From an uncultured Anaerolineae bacterium (GTDB lineage Bacteria > Chloroflexota > Anaerolineae > J036 > Brachytrichaceae), in the NCBI GenBank assembly GCA_938028725.1, contig CALIMH010000003.1, positions 62,001 through 126,000 of the forward strand: 64,000 nucleotides of DNA. The letters are read 5' to 3'. How positions within the stretch are numbered: the stretch's first letter is position 1; the number at the start of each line of letters is the position of its first letter. This document shows, piece after piece, positions 16,454 to 30,267 of the stretch. Made by a program: the position numbers and the translations under genes. The notes below the pieces were generated by a model. That model was not told the DNA's origin and did not search any database. It saw only the letters and a list, made by a program, of their open reading frames with translations.

Positions 16454-17506
16454 TCAACCTCCGATCTCGCTCATGATGCGGCGGGTGGGGATCACGCCGT
16501 TGGCCAGCTCATGTCCCCAGGGCTTGCGCCAGATCGCCCGGCGGATCAGCTCCTGCAGGTCGTCCGCGGTGGCGCCGCGGCGGAGCGGGGCGCGCAGGTC
16601 CACCTCGTCGTCTTTCAGCAGGCACAAGCGCAGCTTGCCATCGGCGGTCAAACGGACGCGGCTGCAACTGTGACAGAACGGCTGGCTGATCGAGCTGATG
16701 AAGCCGATCACGCCTTGCGCGCCGGGCAGGCGGTAGAGCCTGGCCTCGCCGTCGAGCTGGCCGCCGTTTTCTGGGGTGAGCGGGCCAAGCGCAGCCTCGA
16801 TGCGCGCGATCATCTCGCGCGTGGTGACGATGGCGGATTGCTGGAAGTCGGCCACATCGGCGAAGGGCATCACCTCGATGAAGCGGAACTGCCAGGGATG
16901 GTCCAGCGTGAGCGCGGCCAGGGCCGGCAGGTCATCCTCGTTGTAGCCGCGGATGACCACGGCGTTGAGCTTGATCGGGGTGAGGCCGGCGTCCTCAGCG
17001 GCGGCGATGCCATCCAGCACATCCTGGAGGTTGCCCCAGCGCGTGACGCGCTTGAACTTGGCGGGGTCGAGCGAGTCTATGCTGATGTTGACGCGCTGCA
17101 AGCCGGCGCGCTTGAGCGGATGCGCCAGCTGCGCCAGGCGCAGGCCGTTGGTGGTCATCGTGATCTCGCGGGCGGTGGGCAGCGAGGCCACCTCGCGCAC
17201 GATGTCCAGCAGCCCTGGCCGCACGGTCGGCTCGCCGCCGGTCAGGCGGAACTTGTCGAAGCCGAGCGCGCTCATCGCGCGCAGCACGATGACCAGCTCC
17301 TCATCGGTCAGCAGCTCTGCGCTGGGCCGAAAGGCCACCTGCTCGGGCATGCAATACACGCAGCGCAAGTTGCAGCGATCGGTGAGGGAGATGCGCACGT
17401 AGTGGATGTGGCGCCCGAAGGCATCCAGCGTGCGCGTTGGCGCAGCTAAGGCGCTCGTGTCGGCGACCGCCTGCGGTGCCGTGTCGAGCACAGGAAGCAT
17501 TCGCAT
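16454..17506 (-). CDS. moaA: GTP 3',8-cyclase MoaA (radical SAM)
   Basis: MoaA starts molybdenum cofactor synthesis by cyclising GTP. The N-terminal radical SAM cluster is C45-C49-C52 ([10 protein letters not shown]), followed by the GGEP motif in [12 protein letters not shown]. The C-terminal second cluster lies in [18 protein letters not shown], and the protein ends RRIMSEIGG with the conserved GG. I choose ATG 17506 because AAGGGA lies 7 bases upstream; the frame is open farther upstream but would overlap tsaD divergently. A second ATG at 17500 is possible. It heads the four-gene moa operon. Confidence 0.95.
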   Translation of the reverse strand: MRMLPVLDTAPQAVADTSALAAPTRTLDAFGRHIHYVRISLTDRCNLRCVYCMPEQVAFRPSAELLTDEELVIVLRAMSALGFDKFRLTGGEPTVRPGLLDIVREVASLPTAREITMTTNGLRLAQLAHPLKRAGLQRVNISIDSLDPAKFKRVTRWGNLQDVLDGIAAAEDAGLTPIKLNAVVIRGYNEDDLPALAALTLDHPWQFRFIEVMPFADVADFQQSAIVTTREMIARIEAALGPLTPENGGQLDGEARLYRLPGAQGVIGFISSISQPFCHSCSRVRLTADGKLRLCLLKDDEVDLRAPLRRGATADDLQELIRRAIWRKPWGHELANGVIPTRRIMSEIGG

Positions 17507-17612
17507 ACGCTTGTCCCTTGCTGCACGATCATAGCAGCTTCCGCTACAATCGGGTTTGCCCCGACCGGCTGGCGTCAGCACGGGTGGGATAATCCCGGCT
17601 TGAGGCTTGGTG

Positions 17613-18698
17613 ATGGTGGTGCGTGTGCTAGCGATCGAGACTTCCTGCGACGAGACCGCAGCTGCGGTGGTGGACGACGGCGCGCACATCCGCTCCAATG
17701 TGGTCGCCTCGCAGATTGACCTGCATCGCCGCTACGGTGGCGTGTTCCCCGAGCTGGCGTCGCGGGCGCACCTGGAGGCGATCGCCGCGGTGGTGGACCA
17801 AGCCATGCGCGAAGCCAACGCGAGCTGGCCATCGCTCTCCGCCGTCGCGGTGACCAAAGGGCCGGGGCTGCCCGGCTCGCTGGTGGTGGGCGTGAACATG
17901 GCCAAGGGCATCTGCTTGGCGCGCAGCCTCCCGTTGATCGGCGTCAACCACCTGGAGGGCCACATTTACGCGCATTGGCTGCAGCCTAGCGGCTGGGCCG
18001 GCTCCATCGTGCGGCGGCTGGAGGCGCTGGGGTCGCCGTTCCCGCTGCTGGCGCTGATCGTGAGCGGCGGCCACACCGAGTTGGTGCTGATGCACGATCA
18101 CGGCCGGCATGAGCTGCTCGGCCACACGGTGGACGACGCGGTGGGCGAAGCCTTCGACAAAGTGGCGCGCATGTTGGGCCTCGGCTATCCGGGCGGGCCG
18201 GCCATCCAGCAGGCGGCGCAAGCCGGCGACCCGCATCGCTTCCCGTTCTCGCGGCCGCGCATCTCGCTCAGCCCCAAAACCGCGCGCGTCCCCCACGAGG
18301 CGCTGCTGTTCTCCTTCAGCGGCGCCAAAACCCACGCCCTGCACCTGATCCGCGAGCACCACGGGGACGCCAACGGCAAGCCCACGCACCGCACGCCCGT
18401 CAACGACATCGCCGCCAGCTTTCAAGAGGCAGTGACCAACTGGCTGGTGGAGAAGACGGTGCTGGCCGCGGAGATGCACAAGGTGAAAGCGGTGTTGGTC
18501 GGCGGCGGCGTGAGCGCCAATCAAGCGCTGCGCCAGAAGCTGACGGCCCAGTTGGGGGCGGCCGTGTCGTTCCCGCCGCTGGAGCTGTGCACCGACAACG
18601 CGGCGATGATCGCCGCCGCCGGCTACTTCGCCTTCATGCGCGGCGTGCGCGACGACTTGAGCTTGGACGTCGCACCAGACTTGAAACTTGGCTTGTGA
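17613..18698 (+). CDS. tsaD: tRNA N6-threonylcarbamoyltransferase TsaD
   Basis: TsaD transfers the threonylcarbamoyl group to A37 of ANN-decoding tRNAs, with TsaB and TsaE, which are not in the window. ASKHA-fold signatures are LAIETSCDETAAAVV at the start, the metal-binding HLEGHIYAHW histidines, SGGHTELVLM and the C-terminal GGGVSANQALR. At 361 residues it is a normal length. In-frame TTG 17607 and GTG 17610 precede the chosen ATG 17613. The intergenic region shared with moaA has TACAAT at 17545-17550 as a possible -10 box. gatB follows 10 bases after the stop. Confidence 0.95.
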   Translation: MVVRVLAIETSCDETAAAVVDDGAHIRSNVVASQIDLHRRYGGVFPELASRAHLEAIAAVVDQAMREANASWPSLSAVAVTKGPGLPGSLVVGVNMAKGICLARSLPLIGVNHLEGHIYAHWLQPSGWAGSIVRRLEALGSPFPLLALIVSGGHTELVLMHDHGRHELLGHTVDDAVGEAFDKVARMLGLGYPGGPAIQQAAQAGDPHRFPFSRPRISLSPKTARVPHEALLFSFSGAKTHALHLIREHHGDANGKPTHRTPVNDIAASFQEAVTNWLVEKTVLAAEMHKVKAVLVGGGVSANQALRQKLTAQLGAAVSFPPLELCTDNAAMIAAAGYFAFMRGVRDDLSLDVAPDLKLGL

Positions 18699-18708
18699 AC
18701 CCAGCGCT

Positions 18709-20211
18709 ATGACGGAACACGAGACCGACTACGAGGTGGTCATCGGCATGGAGACACACATCGAGCTGGACACCGCCAGCAAGATGTTTTGCGCGTGCAG
18801 CGCCCAATGCTTCGGCGCCGAACCCAACACCCACGTCTGCCCCGTGTGCTTGGGGATGCCGGGCGCGCTGCCCGTGATCAACCGCCGGGCGGTGGAATAC
18901 GCGATGATGGTGGGGCTGGCGCTGAATTGCCAAATCGCGCGCTTCACCTTCTGGGAGCGCAAGAGCTATTGGTATCCCGACCTGCCCAAAGGCTACCAAA
19001 TCTCGCAATACCAGTATCCGCTGTGCTACGACGGCTGGATCGACGTGGACGTGCGCGACGTGGCCTCCGGCACCTGGCAGGAGCACGCCGAGCGCCGCCG
19101 CATCCGCATCCGCCGCGCCCACCTGGAGGAGGACACCGGCAAGCTCACCCACATCGGCAACTTCAGCTACGTGGACTACAACCGCAGCGGCGTGCCGCTG
19201 CTGGAGATCGTCACCGAGCCGGACCTCCGCAGCGCCAACGAAGCCTACGCCTACCTCAGCGCCTTGCAGCAGATCGTGCGCTACCTCGGCGTCGGCACAG
19301 CCGACATGGAGAAAGGCGCGATGCGCTGCGAGCCGAACATGAGCTTGCGGCCGAAGGGCAGCCACGAGCTGGGCGTGAAGGTGGAGATCAAAAACCTCAA
19401 CTCGCTGCGCGCGGTGCGCGACGCCATCGCCTATGAGATCGAGCGACAAACGCGCATCTTGCGCAGCGGCGGCAGCATCCAGCAGGTGACGCTCGGATGG
19501 GACGAGGCGCGCGGCGTCACCTACATCCAGCGCGAGAAGGAGAGCGCCCACGACTATCGCTACTTCCCCGAGCCTGACCTGCCCCCGCTGCAGGTGGACG
19601 AGGCCTGGCTAGCGGAGGTGCGCGCCCGCGTGCCCGAGCTGGCGCTGGCCCGCCAAGACCGCTACCGGCGCGACTTTGGCCTGAGCGCCTACGACGCCGT
19701 CGTCCTCACCGCCGACCGCGCGGTGGCGGATTGGTTCGAGGCGGTGGTCGCTGCGCTGCCCAACGGCCCAGGGCGCGCCAAGGCGGCGGCCAACTGGGTG
19801 CAGAGCGAGCTGTTCCGCGTGATGAAGTCGCGCGGCATCCCCAACAGCGCGGTGCACACGCTGCCGGTCAAGCCGGCCCAACTGGCCGAGCTGATCATGA
19901 TGGTGGAGCGCGGCGTCATCAACCACCACACCGCCAAGCACGTGTTCGAGGCGATGTGCGACAGCGGCGCCGACCCCCAGTGCATCGTCGAGGAGCGCGG
20001 GCTGGCGCAGGTGAGCGATGCCGCCGCGCTGCGCGACGTGGTGGAGGCGGTGGTGGCCGCCCACCCTCAGCAGGTGCAGCAGGTGCTGGCCGGCCAGGAG
20101 AAGGTGTTCGGCTTTCTGGTCGGCCAAGCGATGAAAGCCACGCGCGGCAAGGGCAACGCGCAGATGATCCACGCGCTGCTGCGCGAGGCCATCGAGCGGC
20201 AGCGGGCCTGA
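18709..20211 (+). CDS. gatB: Asp/Glu-tRNA amidotransferase subunit B
   Basis: GatB is the tRNA-binding kinase/transamidation subunit of GatCAB, which converts Glu-tRNA(Gln) or Asp-tRNA(Asn) to the amidated forms. The 500-residue protein begins with VIGMETHIELDT, has VCPVCLGMPGALPVIN and the zinc or metal-binding cysteines, then FSYVDYNRSGVPLLEIVTEP, and ends with the GatB/YqeY tail domain (NAQMIHALLREAIERQ). gatA and gatC are not adjacent. It follows tsaD by 10 bases, so the two tRNA-modifying genes are probably one unit. ATG 18709 is chosen over an upstream in-frame GTG overlapping tsaD. Confidence 0.95.
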   Translation: MTEHETDYEVVIGMETHIELDTASKMFCACSAQCFGAEPNTHVCPVCLGMPGALPVINRRAVEYAMMVGLALNCQIARFTFWERKSYWYPDLPKGYQISQYQYPLCYDGWIDVDVRDVASGTWQEHAERRRIRIRRAHLEEDTGKLTHIGNFSYVDYNRSGVPLLEIVTEPDLRSANEAYAYLSALQQIVRYLGVGTADMEKGAMRCEPNMSLRPKGSHELGVKVEIKNLNSLRAVRDAIAYEIERQTRILRSGGSIQQVTLGWDEARGVTYIQREKESAHDYRYFPEPDLPPLQVDEAWLAEVRARVPELALARQDRYRRDFGLSAYDAVVLTADRAVADWFEAVVAALPNGPGRAKAAANWVQSELFRVMKSRGIPNSAVHTLPVKPAQLAELIMMVERGVINHHTAKHVFEAMCDSGADPQCIVEERGLAQVSDAAALRDVVEAVVAAHPQQVQQVLAGQEKVFGFLVGQAMKATRGKGNAQMIHALLREAIERQRA

Positions 20212-20229
20212 GCCGGCGCGCCGGACGCT

Positions 20230-22974
20230 TCACACCAATCGAATCTCGGCCTTCACCACGCCCTCTTCGGCGTCGTACTTGCAGGTGAAGCCCACTTGCT
20301 CGCTCACGCGGATCATGCCGGTGTTCTCCGGCAGGATGTCGGCCGTGATGCGCACCACGCCCTCCTGGCGGCCGATCTGCACCAGCCGCGAGAGCAGCTC
20401 GCGCCCCAGCCCCTGCTGCTGATAGGCGTCGGTGACCAAGACGGCGAACTCGGCCTCCAGGCCGCCGCGCAGCTTGATCAGGCGGCCCACGCCGATCACG
20501 TGCGGGTCGCCGCGCGCATCGCGCCGCTCCGCCACCAGCGCGATCTCGCGCTCGTAGTTGACAAAACAGATGCGGGTCAGCCGCTCGTGCGCGATGCGCT
20601 CGGACAGCGGGATCGGATGGAAGTAGCGCAAGTACACGCTTTGCTCGGAGAGCGTCTTGTGGAACTCCACCAGCAGCGGCTCGTCCTCCGGGCGGATCGG
20701 GCGGATGAGCACGTGGGTGCCGTCGTTCAGCACAAAGGGGGCAATATATTGGGCCGGGTAAGGTTGGATCGCCGTGCGCGGCAACTCGGCCTCGCTGAGG
20801 GCGGGGTCGTGCAACACGACGCGCGCGTCCAGCGCGATCAGTTGCTTGTCCGAGGCCAGCAGCGGGTTGATGTCGATTTCTTTGATGAGGCGCTGTTCCA
20901 CCAGCAAGTAGCTGAAGCGCACCAGGATTTCCTCCAGCAGCGCCATGTCCACGGGCTTGCGCCCGCGCACGCCTTGCAAGGCGGTGTAGATGCGCGTCTT
21001 CTCCATCAACCGCCGCGCCAGGGTGGTGTTGAGCGGGGGCAGCCCCAGCGCGCGGTCTTTGAGCACTTCGACCAGTTGGCCGCCTGCGCCGAACAGCATC
21101 ACCGGCCCAAGCTGGTCGTCGCTGGTGCTGCCGAGGATCAGCTCGTAGCCCTCCAGCTTCACCATCGGCTGGACGGTCACGCCGAGGAAGTCGGCGGGGC
21201 GCGCGCGGGCGCTGACCGCGGCCTTGATCAGCCGGAAGGCTTCGCGCACAGCGTGGGCATCGCACAGGTTGAGCCGAACGCCGCCCACGTCGGTTTTGTG
21301 CGTGATGGTCTCGGAATGCAGCTTGAGCACCACAGGGTAGCCCAGGCGCTCGGCGATGGCCACGGCGGCGTCCTCGTCCAGGGCGATCTCCGTAGGCACG
21401 GTGGGGATGCCGTAGGCGGCGAGCAAACGCTTGGACTCGAACTCGGTGAGCAGGGTGCGGCCGGCGGCGCGGGCTGCCTCGAGGATCGCGCGCGCGTCGG
21501 CCGGGCGGATGTTCTCGCTGCGGATCGGCGCGGGGGTCTCGTAGAGCGCGCGCAGGTTGTCGCTGTACCTCCACATGTAGGTGAACATGCGCGCGGCGGT
21601 GTCAGGATACTCGAAGGTGGGGATGTTGGCGGCATTGAGCAATGCCACCCCTTTCGCCACGCTCTCGCCCCCCATCCAACTGGCGAGCAGCGGCTTGTTG
21701 TGGTAGCACTGGCACTGTTGCAGCAACGCTGCGGTGGCGGTGGGGTCGGTCATGGCTTGTGGCGTGAGGATGACCAACAGGCCGTCGCTGGCGGGGTCGG
21801 CCGCAGCCACTTGGATGGCGCGCAGGTAGCGCTCAGGCGTGGCGTCGCCGAGCACGTCAATCGGGTTGTTGTGGCTCCAGGCGGGCGGCAAGAAGCTGTT
21901 GAGCTGCGCGATGCTCTCCGGCGCCAGCGTGGCCAGCTCGCCGCCGTTTTGCACCAGCGCGTCGGTGGCCAACACGCCCGGCCCACCGGCGTTGGTGACG
22001 ATGGTGAGGCGCGGGCCTTTCGGGCGCGGCTGCTTGCTCAGCACCTCGGCCATGTGGAACAGGTCGCTGATCGTGTTGACGCGCAACACGCCACAGCGCT
22101 GGAAGGCGGCGTCCAGCGCCTCGTCGCTGCCGGCGAGCGAGCCGGTGTGCGAGGCGGCGGCTTTGGCAGCGGCGGTGGTGCGCCCCGCCTTGATCACGAT
22201 GATCGGCTTGTTCAGCGCCACCTCGCGCGCTGCGCTGAGAAACGCGCGCGCGTCGCCGACGGTCTCCATGTACATCACGATGCTCTCGGTGTGGGGGTCG
22301 TCGCCGAGGTAATCAATCAGATCGCCCCAGCCGACGTCGAGCATCGAGCCGACGGAGATGAAGTAGCTGAAGCCCACGTTCTCGCGATAGCTCCAGTCCA
22401 GCACGGCCGTGCACAGCGCGCCCGACTGGCTGATGAACGCCACCTTGCCTGGCTTGGCGATGCGGTCGGCGAACGTGGCGTTGAGGCCGATGGACGTGTT
22501 CATGATGCCGAGGCAGTTTGGGCCGACGATGCGCATCTGAGCGCGGCGGGCTTGCTCCAGGATTTGGCGCTCCAGCTCGGCGCCGGCCGGCCCGATCTCC
22601 TTGAAGCCAGCGGAGATGATGAGCGCAGCTTTGACGTCGGCGGCGATGCACTCCCCGATCAGGCCGGGCACGGTGGGGGCCGGGGTGACGATCACGGCCA
22701 AGTCCACCCTGCGCGGGACAGCGGCGATGTTGGGATACGCCTGCAGGCCCAGCACCTCATCGCGCTTGGGGTTGATCGGATACAGCCGCCCACTAAAGGC
22801 CTTCAGGTTCTGCATGAGCGCCAAGCCGACACTGCCCGGCTTATCCGTGGCGCCGATCACCGCGACCGTGCGCGGCGTGAAGAGCGCCTCGAACGAGTCG
22901 CGCACGCGGGTGGCGGCCTCGATTGAGGTGATAACCTTGCCGGTAGGGGTTTGGAAAGGTGTGGCAGTTGTCAT
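20230..22974 (-). CDS. ADP-forming acyl-CoA synthetase fused to GNAT acetyltransferase
   Basis: The order of domains is: CoA-binding Rossmann domain ([13 protein letters not shown], near the N terminus), succinyl-CoA-ligase-like domains ([27 protein letters not shown]), an ATP-grasp domain ([36 protein letters not shown]) and a C-terminal GNAT domain ([18 protein letters not shown]). Proteins of this build are either NDP-forming acyl-CoA synthetases or Pat-type protein lysine acetyltransferases in which the synthetase part senses acetyl-CoA or nucleotides. At about 914 residues it is full length. A GTG at 23016 overlaps the stop of the preceding gene (GTGA) and would add 14 residues. Third gene of the globin operon. 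Confidence 0.88.
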   Translation of the reverse strand: MTTATPFQTPTGKVITSIEAATRVRDSFEALFTPRTVAVIGATDKPGSVGLALMQNLKAFSGRLYPINPKRDEVLGLQAYPNIAAVPRRVDLAVIVTPAPTVPGLIGECIAADVKAALIISAGFKEIGPAGAELERQILEQARRAQMRIVGPNCLGIMNTSIGLNATFADRIAKPGKVAFISQSGALCTAVLDWSYRENVGFSYFISVGSMLDVGWGDLIDYLGDDPHTESIVMYMETVGDARAFLSAAREVALNKPIIVIKAGRTTAAAKAAASHTGSLAGSDEALDAAFQRCGVLRVNTISDLFHMAEVLSKQPRPKGPRLTIVTNAGGPGVLATDALVQNGGELATLAPESIAQLNSFLPPAWSHNNPIDVLGDATPERYLRAIQVAAADPASDGLLVILTPQAMTDPTATAALLQQCQCYHNKPLLASWMGGESVAKGVALLNAANIPTFEYPDTAARMFTYMWRYSDNLRALYETPAPIRSENIRPADARAILEAARAAGRTLLTEFESKRLLAAYGIPTVPTEIALDEDAAVAIAERLGYPVVLKLHSETITHKTDVGGVRLNLCDAHAVREAFRLIKAAVSARARPADFLGVTVQPMVKLEGYELILGSTSDDQLGPVMLFGAGGQLVEVLKDRALGLPPLNTTLARRLMEKTRIYTALQGVRGRKPVDMALLEEILVRFSYLLVEQRLIKEIDINPLLASDKQLIALDARVVLHDPALSEAELPRTAIQPYPAQYIAPFVLNDGTHVLIRPIRPEDEPLLVEFHKTLSEQSVYLRYFHPIPLSERIAHERLTRICFVNYEREIALVAERRDARGDPHVIGVGRLIKLRGGLEAEFAVLVTDAYQQQGLGRELLSRLVQIGRQEGVVRITADILPENTGMIRVSEQVGFTCKYDAEEGVVKAEIRLV

Positions 22975-23012
22975 GGCTTTTGTCACTAGGCTTGTAGCGG
23001 CATGAGCCGCGG

Positions 23013-24023
23013 TCACATCAACACTGCTTCCAGCGGTCGGCGGGGGGTGTGTTCAGCCTCCGGCTGCGCGTAGCCGAGGCGAAAGAGCATCTGGGGCGCA
23101 GTTGGGCCGAGCGGCAGCGCCCCGGTCAAGCGCGCTTTCACCTCTGGCACTTGCAGCGCCTGGTTCATCGGCTGCATACTCAGGCCGAGGGCGGTGGCCT
23201 TCAGGTGCACGCGCTCGTAGGCCTGGCCGGCGATCACCTGCATGGTGGGGGTGTTGGGCGTGGCGGTGATCACGCCGAACACCGGCGCGCTGAGCAGCAG
23301 CTCGGCGTCGCGTCGGGCCGCCAGCGGGCCGGGGGTGAGTTGGCGCGTGGCGATCGCGCCGAGCTTGGCCAGCAGCCACGACGCGCCGTAGGCCCCCTCG
23401 CCGATCCAGTGCGCCAGCTCGCGCCGAAACTCAGGATCGGCAAACTGGCGCAGATCAGCCTCGATGGTCAGCTCATCCACGCGGCGCCGCAGCTCATCGT
23501 CAGCGCTGAGGAAGAGCCGCACCCCCGGCTCCACGACCACGGCCTGAAGGGCGGCCAGCGCGTGCGGCTCGACCATGCGGTGCGCGTAGCGCTGGTGGTT
23601 GGTGTGGCGGGCGGGGATGGCGTCGAACAAGCCTTTGCGATGCTCGGAGGGCGCACCGCCTTCGCTCAGCCGCACCTGCGCCACCAGCGTTTCATCCACC
23701 GGGCGCGGGAAGTAGCGGACCTGATGGGCAAAGCCGTAGTGCTCGGCAGCCACCAGCAGGTTTTCCAGCGCGCAGCCCAAGCTGAGGTGCAGCTCACGCT
23801 GATCGGCGTCGGCCACGTTGAGCCAGCGCGACCAATCCGCGTAGATGAAGATGTCCTCGTGGCCGAGCGGGCCGATGGCGAACTTCCAAGGCTGGGTGTT
23901 GTGAGTGGAGGGGGCGAGGATGGCGAAGCGCAGCAGGAACGCCATTTGCGCCACCTTGGAGGTGGTGGGCAGCGGCTCGGCTTTCACCGCCCACGGCGTC
24001 ACCTTGGGGTCGTAGCCGCTCAT
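23013..24023 (-). CDS. Acg-type nitroreductase-family flavoprotein
   Basis: The 336-residue protein resembles the Acg group of the FMN-dependent nitroreductase family: [13 protein letters not shown] near the N terminus, [22 protein letters not shown], a long Arg/His-rich middle ([14 protein letters not shown]) and a C-terminal [21 protein letters not shown]-like helix. In mycobacteria, Acg homologues belong to the DosR dormancy regulon and seem to bind FMN without classic nitroreductase activity. The frame is open farther upstream over the globin gene, but [11 protein letters not shown] at 24023 is the natural start, 13 bases after the globin stop. It ends in a GTGA overlap with the next gene. 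Confidence 0.83.
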   Translation of the reverse strand: MSGYDPKVTPWAVKAEPLPTTSKVAQMAFLLRFAILAPSTHNTQPWKFAIGPLGHEDIFIYADWSRWLNVADADQRELHLSLGCALENLLVAAEHYGFAHQVRYFPRPVDETLVAQVRLSEGGAPSEHRKGLFDAIPARHTNHQRYAHRMVEPHALAALQAVVVEPGVRLFLSADDELRRRVDELTIEADLRQFADPEFRRELAHWIGEGAYGASWLLAKLGAIATRQLTPGPLAARRDAELLLSAPVFGVITATPNTPTMQVIAGQAYERVHLKATALGLSMQPMNQALQVPEVKARLTGALPLGPTAPQMLFRLGYAQPEAEHTPRRPLEAVLM

Positions 24024-24036
24024 GGCGCGCCTGCGC

Positions 24037-24453
24037 TCAGGCAGCCGATTGCTCGGCCGCGTGCGACATGCTGGCGGCCAGCATGTCAAAGGCCTCGATC
24101 CACGCCGCACGGACGTCGGCGGTGAACCGATCGCCCAGCACCTGCTCCAGCGACCACAGCAACGCCGCGCCGAAGGTGTGGTAGTCCTCCGGCCGCACGC
24201 CGTAGCGCTCGTGGCGGAGCCCCAGCTCGCGGACGGCCTCGGCCAGCAGCGCCGGCCGATCCAGGCTGCGCACAACCAGCCCTAGCACCGTCATCAGCAT
24301 GAGCGCCTGGCGCTTCATGTCGCCGCGGAAGAGCTGCTGCAACGGCGGGTCGATCTCGAACAACCGGTTGTAGAACAAATCGCCGACCTCTTGCGCGATC
24401 GGCTCCACTTGCTTGAAAGTCTCGCGCACCAGCGCGATTTGGCGTTGCTCCAT
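24037..24453 (-). CDS. single-domain bacterial haemoglobin (globin)
   Basis: The 138-residue protein aligns by eye with Vitreoscilla-type haemoglobins: Y28 (B10), F42 (CD1), Q49 (E7) and proximal H81 (F8, in GLRHERYGV), then EDYHTFGAALLWSLEQVLGD and a last helix rich in Ala/Met. No FAD/NAD reductase domain follows, so it is not a flavohaemoglobin. Such globins bind O2 and NO. As first gene of an operon with the Acg-type flavoprotein and the acyl-CoA synthetase/GNAT protein, a role in hypoxia or NO stress is inferred. The flavoprotein could be a reductase partner, which is untested. Confidence 0.88.
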   Translation of the reverse strand: MEQRQIALVRETFKQVEPIAQEVGDLFYNRLFEIDPPLQQLFRGDMKRQALMLMTVLGLVVRSLDRPALLAEAVRELGLRHERYGVRPEDYHTFGAALLWSLEQVLGDRFTADVRAAWIEAFDMLAASMSHAAEQSAA

Positions 24454-24668
24454 GAAGCTTACGCTCCTCTTCCGATGCTTTACGGAGAAAGATACGCTGC
24501 AGCAATGCTACTTGAATCTGCCCGCCCAGGCAAGCGGTGACTGGCCGCTCGGCTGGCTGCCCAGCCAAGTTCTCAGCACGTGGCGGCCCGCGTGCTATAG
24601 TGCTGGTCCACCGTTCAAGCAGCGCCGATGCCGCTGCTCGGTTTCAGCTATCGAGCGCAACTGTGGCC

Positions 24669-27650
24669 ATGGCAAGCAAGCATATTGTTGTGCGCGGCGC
24701 GCGCGTGCACAACCTGAAGAACATCAACGTGGACATCCCGCGCGACAAGCTGGTGGTGATCACCGGCTTGAGCGGCAGCGGTAAATCCTCGCTCGCCTTC
24801 GACACGATCTTCGCCGAGGGTCAGCGCCGCTACGTGGAGAGCCTCTCGGCATACGCGCGGCAGTTCCTTGGGCAAATGGAAAAGCCCGACGTGGACCAAA
24901 TTGACGGCCTCTCGCCGGCCATCTCGATAGACCAGAAAGGCGCCAGCCACAACCCGCGCTCGACCGTCGGCACGGTGACGGAGATTTACGACTACATGCG
25001 CCTGCTGTTCGCACGGGTGGGCGTGTTTTACTCGCCGGTCACCGGCCAGCCGCTGCAAACCCAGAGCGCCCAGCAGATCGCCGACCAGATCGCAGCCCTG
25101 CCTTCCGGGACGCGCGTGCAAATCCTCGCGCCGGTGGTGCGCGACAAGAAGGGCAACCACCAACAAGTGCTCGACGAGCTGCGCAAGGCCGGCTTCGCCC
25201 GCGTGCGCGTGAATGGCCACGTTCGCGCGCTGGACGAGGAGATCGCGCTCGACCGCTACAAGCTGCACCACATCGAAGCAGTGGTGGACCGCCTGGTCAT
25301 CCCGCCAGCGGACGACCCTGAGCGCGCGGCGTTCCTCACCCGCCTGAACGACGCCGTGGAGACCGCGCTGAAGTGGGGCGACGGCTTTGTCATCGCCATG
25401 GTGCAAGAGCCAAGCCAGCCCGGCACACCACCCACCTACCGCGACCTCCTGTTCAGCGAGAAGCGCGTAGACCCCGCCACCGGCAAGAGCTACCCCGATT
25501 TGGAGCCGAAGCTGTTCTCATTCAACTCGCCGCTCGGCGCTTGTCCGGAGTGCCAAGGGCTGGGCAGCAAACGCGAGATCGACCCAGCGCTGGTCGTGCC
25601 CAACTCCGAGCTCTCGCTGCTGGAGGGCGCGATCAACGCGCCGATCTGGAACCTCAACGGCGACGACGAGCGCTGGGGCGCGCAAATGCTGCGCGCGGTG
25701 TGCGAGGCCTGGCGCATCCCGCTGGATAAGCCCTGGCGCGAGCTGACCAAAGCCCAACAGGAACTGCTGCTCTACGGTAGCAAGGGCGAGCATGTGCGCG
25801 TGAGCTACATCACCCGCTACGGCGAGCGCCGCGTGTACGACACTCCCTTCGAGGGCATCATCCCTGACCTGTGGCGGCGCTATCACGAGAGCACCAGCGA
25901 CAGCCTCCGCGAAGCCATCGAGGAGGTCATGACCTTCCGCACATGCGAGGCCTGCGGCGGCAAGCGGCTGAAGGAGGAGGTGCTGTGCGTGAAGGTGGCC
26001 GGCAAGTCCATCGCCGAAGTCTCCGACATGAGCATCGGCAAGGCGCTGGAGTGGTTCCAGGCGCTGGCCGCCGAGGACGGCGCCAGCAGCGATCACCCAC
26101 TCAGCGCGCGCGACCGCTCAATCGCCCGCCCGATTCTGCGCGAGATCATCGCGCGCCTGCAGTTCCTGGTGGACGTGGGGCTGGATTACCTCACGCTCAG
26201 CCGCAGCGCGATGACGCTGAGCGGCGGCGAGGCCCAGCGCATCCGCCTGGCCACGCAGGTCGGCTCGCAGCTCACCGGCGTGTTGTACGTGCTGGATGAG
26301 CCATCCATCGGCCTACACCAGCGCGACCAGCAGCGGCTGATCAACACGCTGCTGCGGCTGCGCGACCTGGGCAACACCGTAGTGGTGGTTGAGCACGACG
26401 ACGACACCATGCGCGCCGCGGACTGGATCATTGACATGGGGCCAGGCGCGGGCGAACACGGCGGCCGCGTCGTCGCCGTCGGCACCCCCCACCAGATCGC
26501 CAAACATCCCGCCTCGCTGACCGGCGCCTACTTGAGCGGCCGAAAGCGCGTCCCTGTGCCCTCCGAGCGTCGCCCTGGCAACGGCAAGCACCTCGTGGTG
26601 CGCGGCGCGCGCGAGAACAACCTCAAAAACATTGACGTGGCCATCCCACTCGGCATGTTCGTGGTGGTGACCGGCGTGAGCGGCAGCGGCAAGTCCTCGC
26701 TGGTGGTGGAGTGTCTGTACAAGGCGCTGGCCAACCGCCTCAACGGCGCGCTGGAACGCCCCGGCCAAATTGATGACGTGGAGGGCCTTGAGGCGCTGGA
26801 TAAGGTGATCATGATCGACCAGCAGCCCATCGGCCGCACCCCCCGCAGCAACCCCGCCACTTACACCGGCCTGTGGACGCCGCTGCGCGAGCTGTTCGCC
26901 AGCTTGCCAGAAAGCAAAGCGCGCGGCTACAAGAGCGGCCGCTTCTCGTTCAACGTCAAGGGCGGCCGCTGCGAAGCCTGCGAGGGCCAGGGCGTGCTGC
27001 GCATCCAGATGCAATTCATGCCGGATATCTACGTCACCTGCGACGTGTGCCACGGCACGCGCTTCAACCGTGAGACGCTGCAGGTGCGCTACAAGGGCAA
27101 AAACATCGCCGACGTGCTCGACATGACCGTAACCGAGGCGATGGAGTTCTTCAAGGACATCCCACCCATCGCCCGCAAGTTGCAAACGCTGGAGGAAGTC
27201 GGGCTGGGCTACATTCGGCTTGGCCAGCCCGCCACCACGCTCAGCGGCGGCGAGGCGCAGCGCGTCAAGCTCAGCCGCGAGCTGAGCCGCCGCGCCACCG
27301 GCCGCACGATCTACGTGTTGGATGAACCTTCGGTCGGCTTGCACCACGCCGACGTGCACCGCCTGATTGACGTGCTCAACCAGTTGGTGGACGACGGCAA
27401 CACCGTCGTGGTGATCGAGCATCACCTCGACATCATCAAAGTGGCCGACTGGGTGATTGACCTAGGGCCGGAGGGCGGCGAGCGCGGCGGCTACGTGATC
27501 GCGGAGGGCACGCCCGAACAGGTGGCCCACACGCCCGGCTCCTACACCGGCTACTACTTGCGCCAAGTGTTGGAGCGCGACCGCGCGCGTCCAGCCGCGA
27601 CCACCGGCGCGCGCCCCAAGCGTCGCACCACCCCTACCCCCGCCGCTTGA
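24669..27650 (+). CDS. uvrA: excinuclease ABC subunit A
   Basis: UvrA is the DNA damage-recognition ATPase of nucleotide excision repair. The 993-residue protein has two ABC ATPase modules: Walker [14 protein letters not shown] and [13 protein letters not shown], signatures [12 protein letters not shown] and [12 protein letters not shown], and Walker [12 protein letters not shown] and [11 protein letters not shown]. Zinc-finger segments are [19 protein letters not shown] and CEACEGQG to CDVCHGTRF. The open frame extends upstream to 24537, but [19 protein letters not shown] from ATG 24669 is the family start. mutS follows 43 bases later, making a DNA repair pair. Confidence 0.97.
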   Translation: MASKHIVVRGARVHNLKNINVDIPRDKLVVITGLSGSGKSSLAFDTIFAEGQRRYVESLSAYARQFLGQMEKPDVDQIDGLSPAISIDQKGASHNPRSTVGTVTEIYDYMRLLFARVGVFYSPVTGQPLQTQSAQQIADQIAALPSGTRVQILAPVVRDKKGNHQQVLDELRKAGFARVRVNGHVRALDEEIALDRYKLHHIEAVVDRLVIPPADDPERAAFLTRLNDAVETALKWGDGFVIAMVQEPSQPGTPPTYRDLLFSEKRVDPATGKSYPDLEPKLFSFNSPLGACPECQGLGSKREIDPALVVPNSELSLLEGAINAPIWNLNGDDERWGAQMLRAVCEAWRIPLDKPWRELTKAQQELLLYGSKGEHVRVSYITRYGERRVYDTPFEGIIPDLWRRYHESTSDSLREAIEEVMTFRTCEACGGKRLKEEVLCVKVAGKSIAEVSDMSIGKALEWFQALAAEDGASSDHPLSARDRSIARPILREIIARLQFLVDVGLDYLTLSRSAMTLSGGEAQRIRLATQVGSQLTGVLYVLDEPSIGLHQRDQQRLINTLLRLRDLGNTVVVVEHDDDTMRAADWIIDMGPGAGEHGGRVVAVGTPHQIAKHPASLTGAYLSGRKRVPVPSERRPGNGKHLVVRGARENNLKNIDVAIPLGMFVVVTGVSGSGKSSLVVECLYKALANRLNGALERPGQIDDVEGLEALDKVIMIDQQPIGRTPRSNPATYTGLWTPLRELFASLPESKARGYKSGRFSFNVKGGRCEACEGQGVLRIQMQFMPDIYVTCDVCHGTRFNRETLQVRYKGKNIADVLDMTVTEAMEFFKDIPPIARKLQTLEEVGLGYIRLGQPATTLSGGEAQRVKLSRELSRRATGRTIYVLDEPSVGLHHADVHRLIDVLNQLVDDGNTVVVIEHHLDIIKVADWVIDLGPEGGERGGYVIAEGTPEQVAHTPGSYTGYYLRQVLERDRARPAATTGARPKRRTTPTPAA

Positions 27651-27693
27651 GCCAACGCCCCCGCCCAGGCAAGTTATCATTGCACCTCGGCAG

Positions 27694-30263
<2,570 letters not shown>

Positions 30264-30267
<4 letters not shown>

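Noticed and set aside
16457-16457. TTG start of moaC overlapping the moaA stop
   Set aside because: ATG two codons later is the better start, and the extra residues are not part of the family.
20296-22926. 876-codon plus-strand frame antisense to the synthetase/GNAT gene
   Set aside because: Composition is His/Arg/Gln/Ala-rich with no family motifs, as expected from the shadow of a GC-rich gene. The same applies to long frames opposite leuS (7891-9798), uvrA, mutS and the CNNM/CBS gene.
24537-24668. N-terminal extension of UvrA
   Set aside because: The extra 44 residues lack similarity to UvrA; the family start is [11 protein letters not shown] at 24669.
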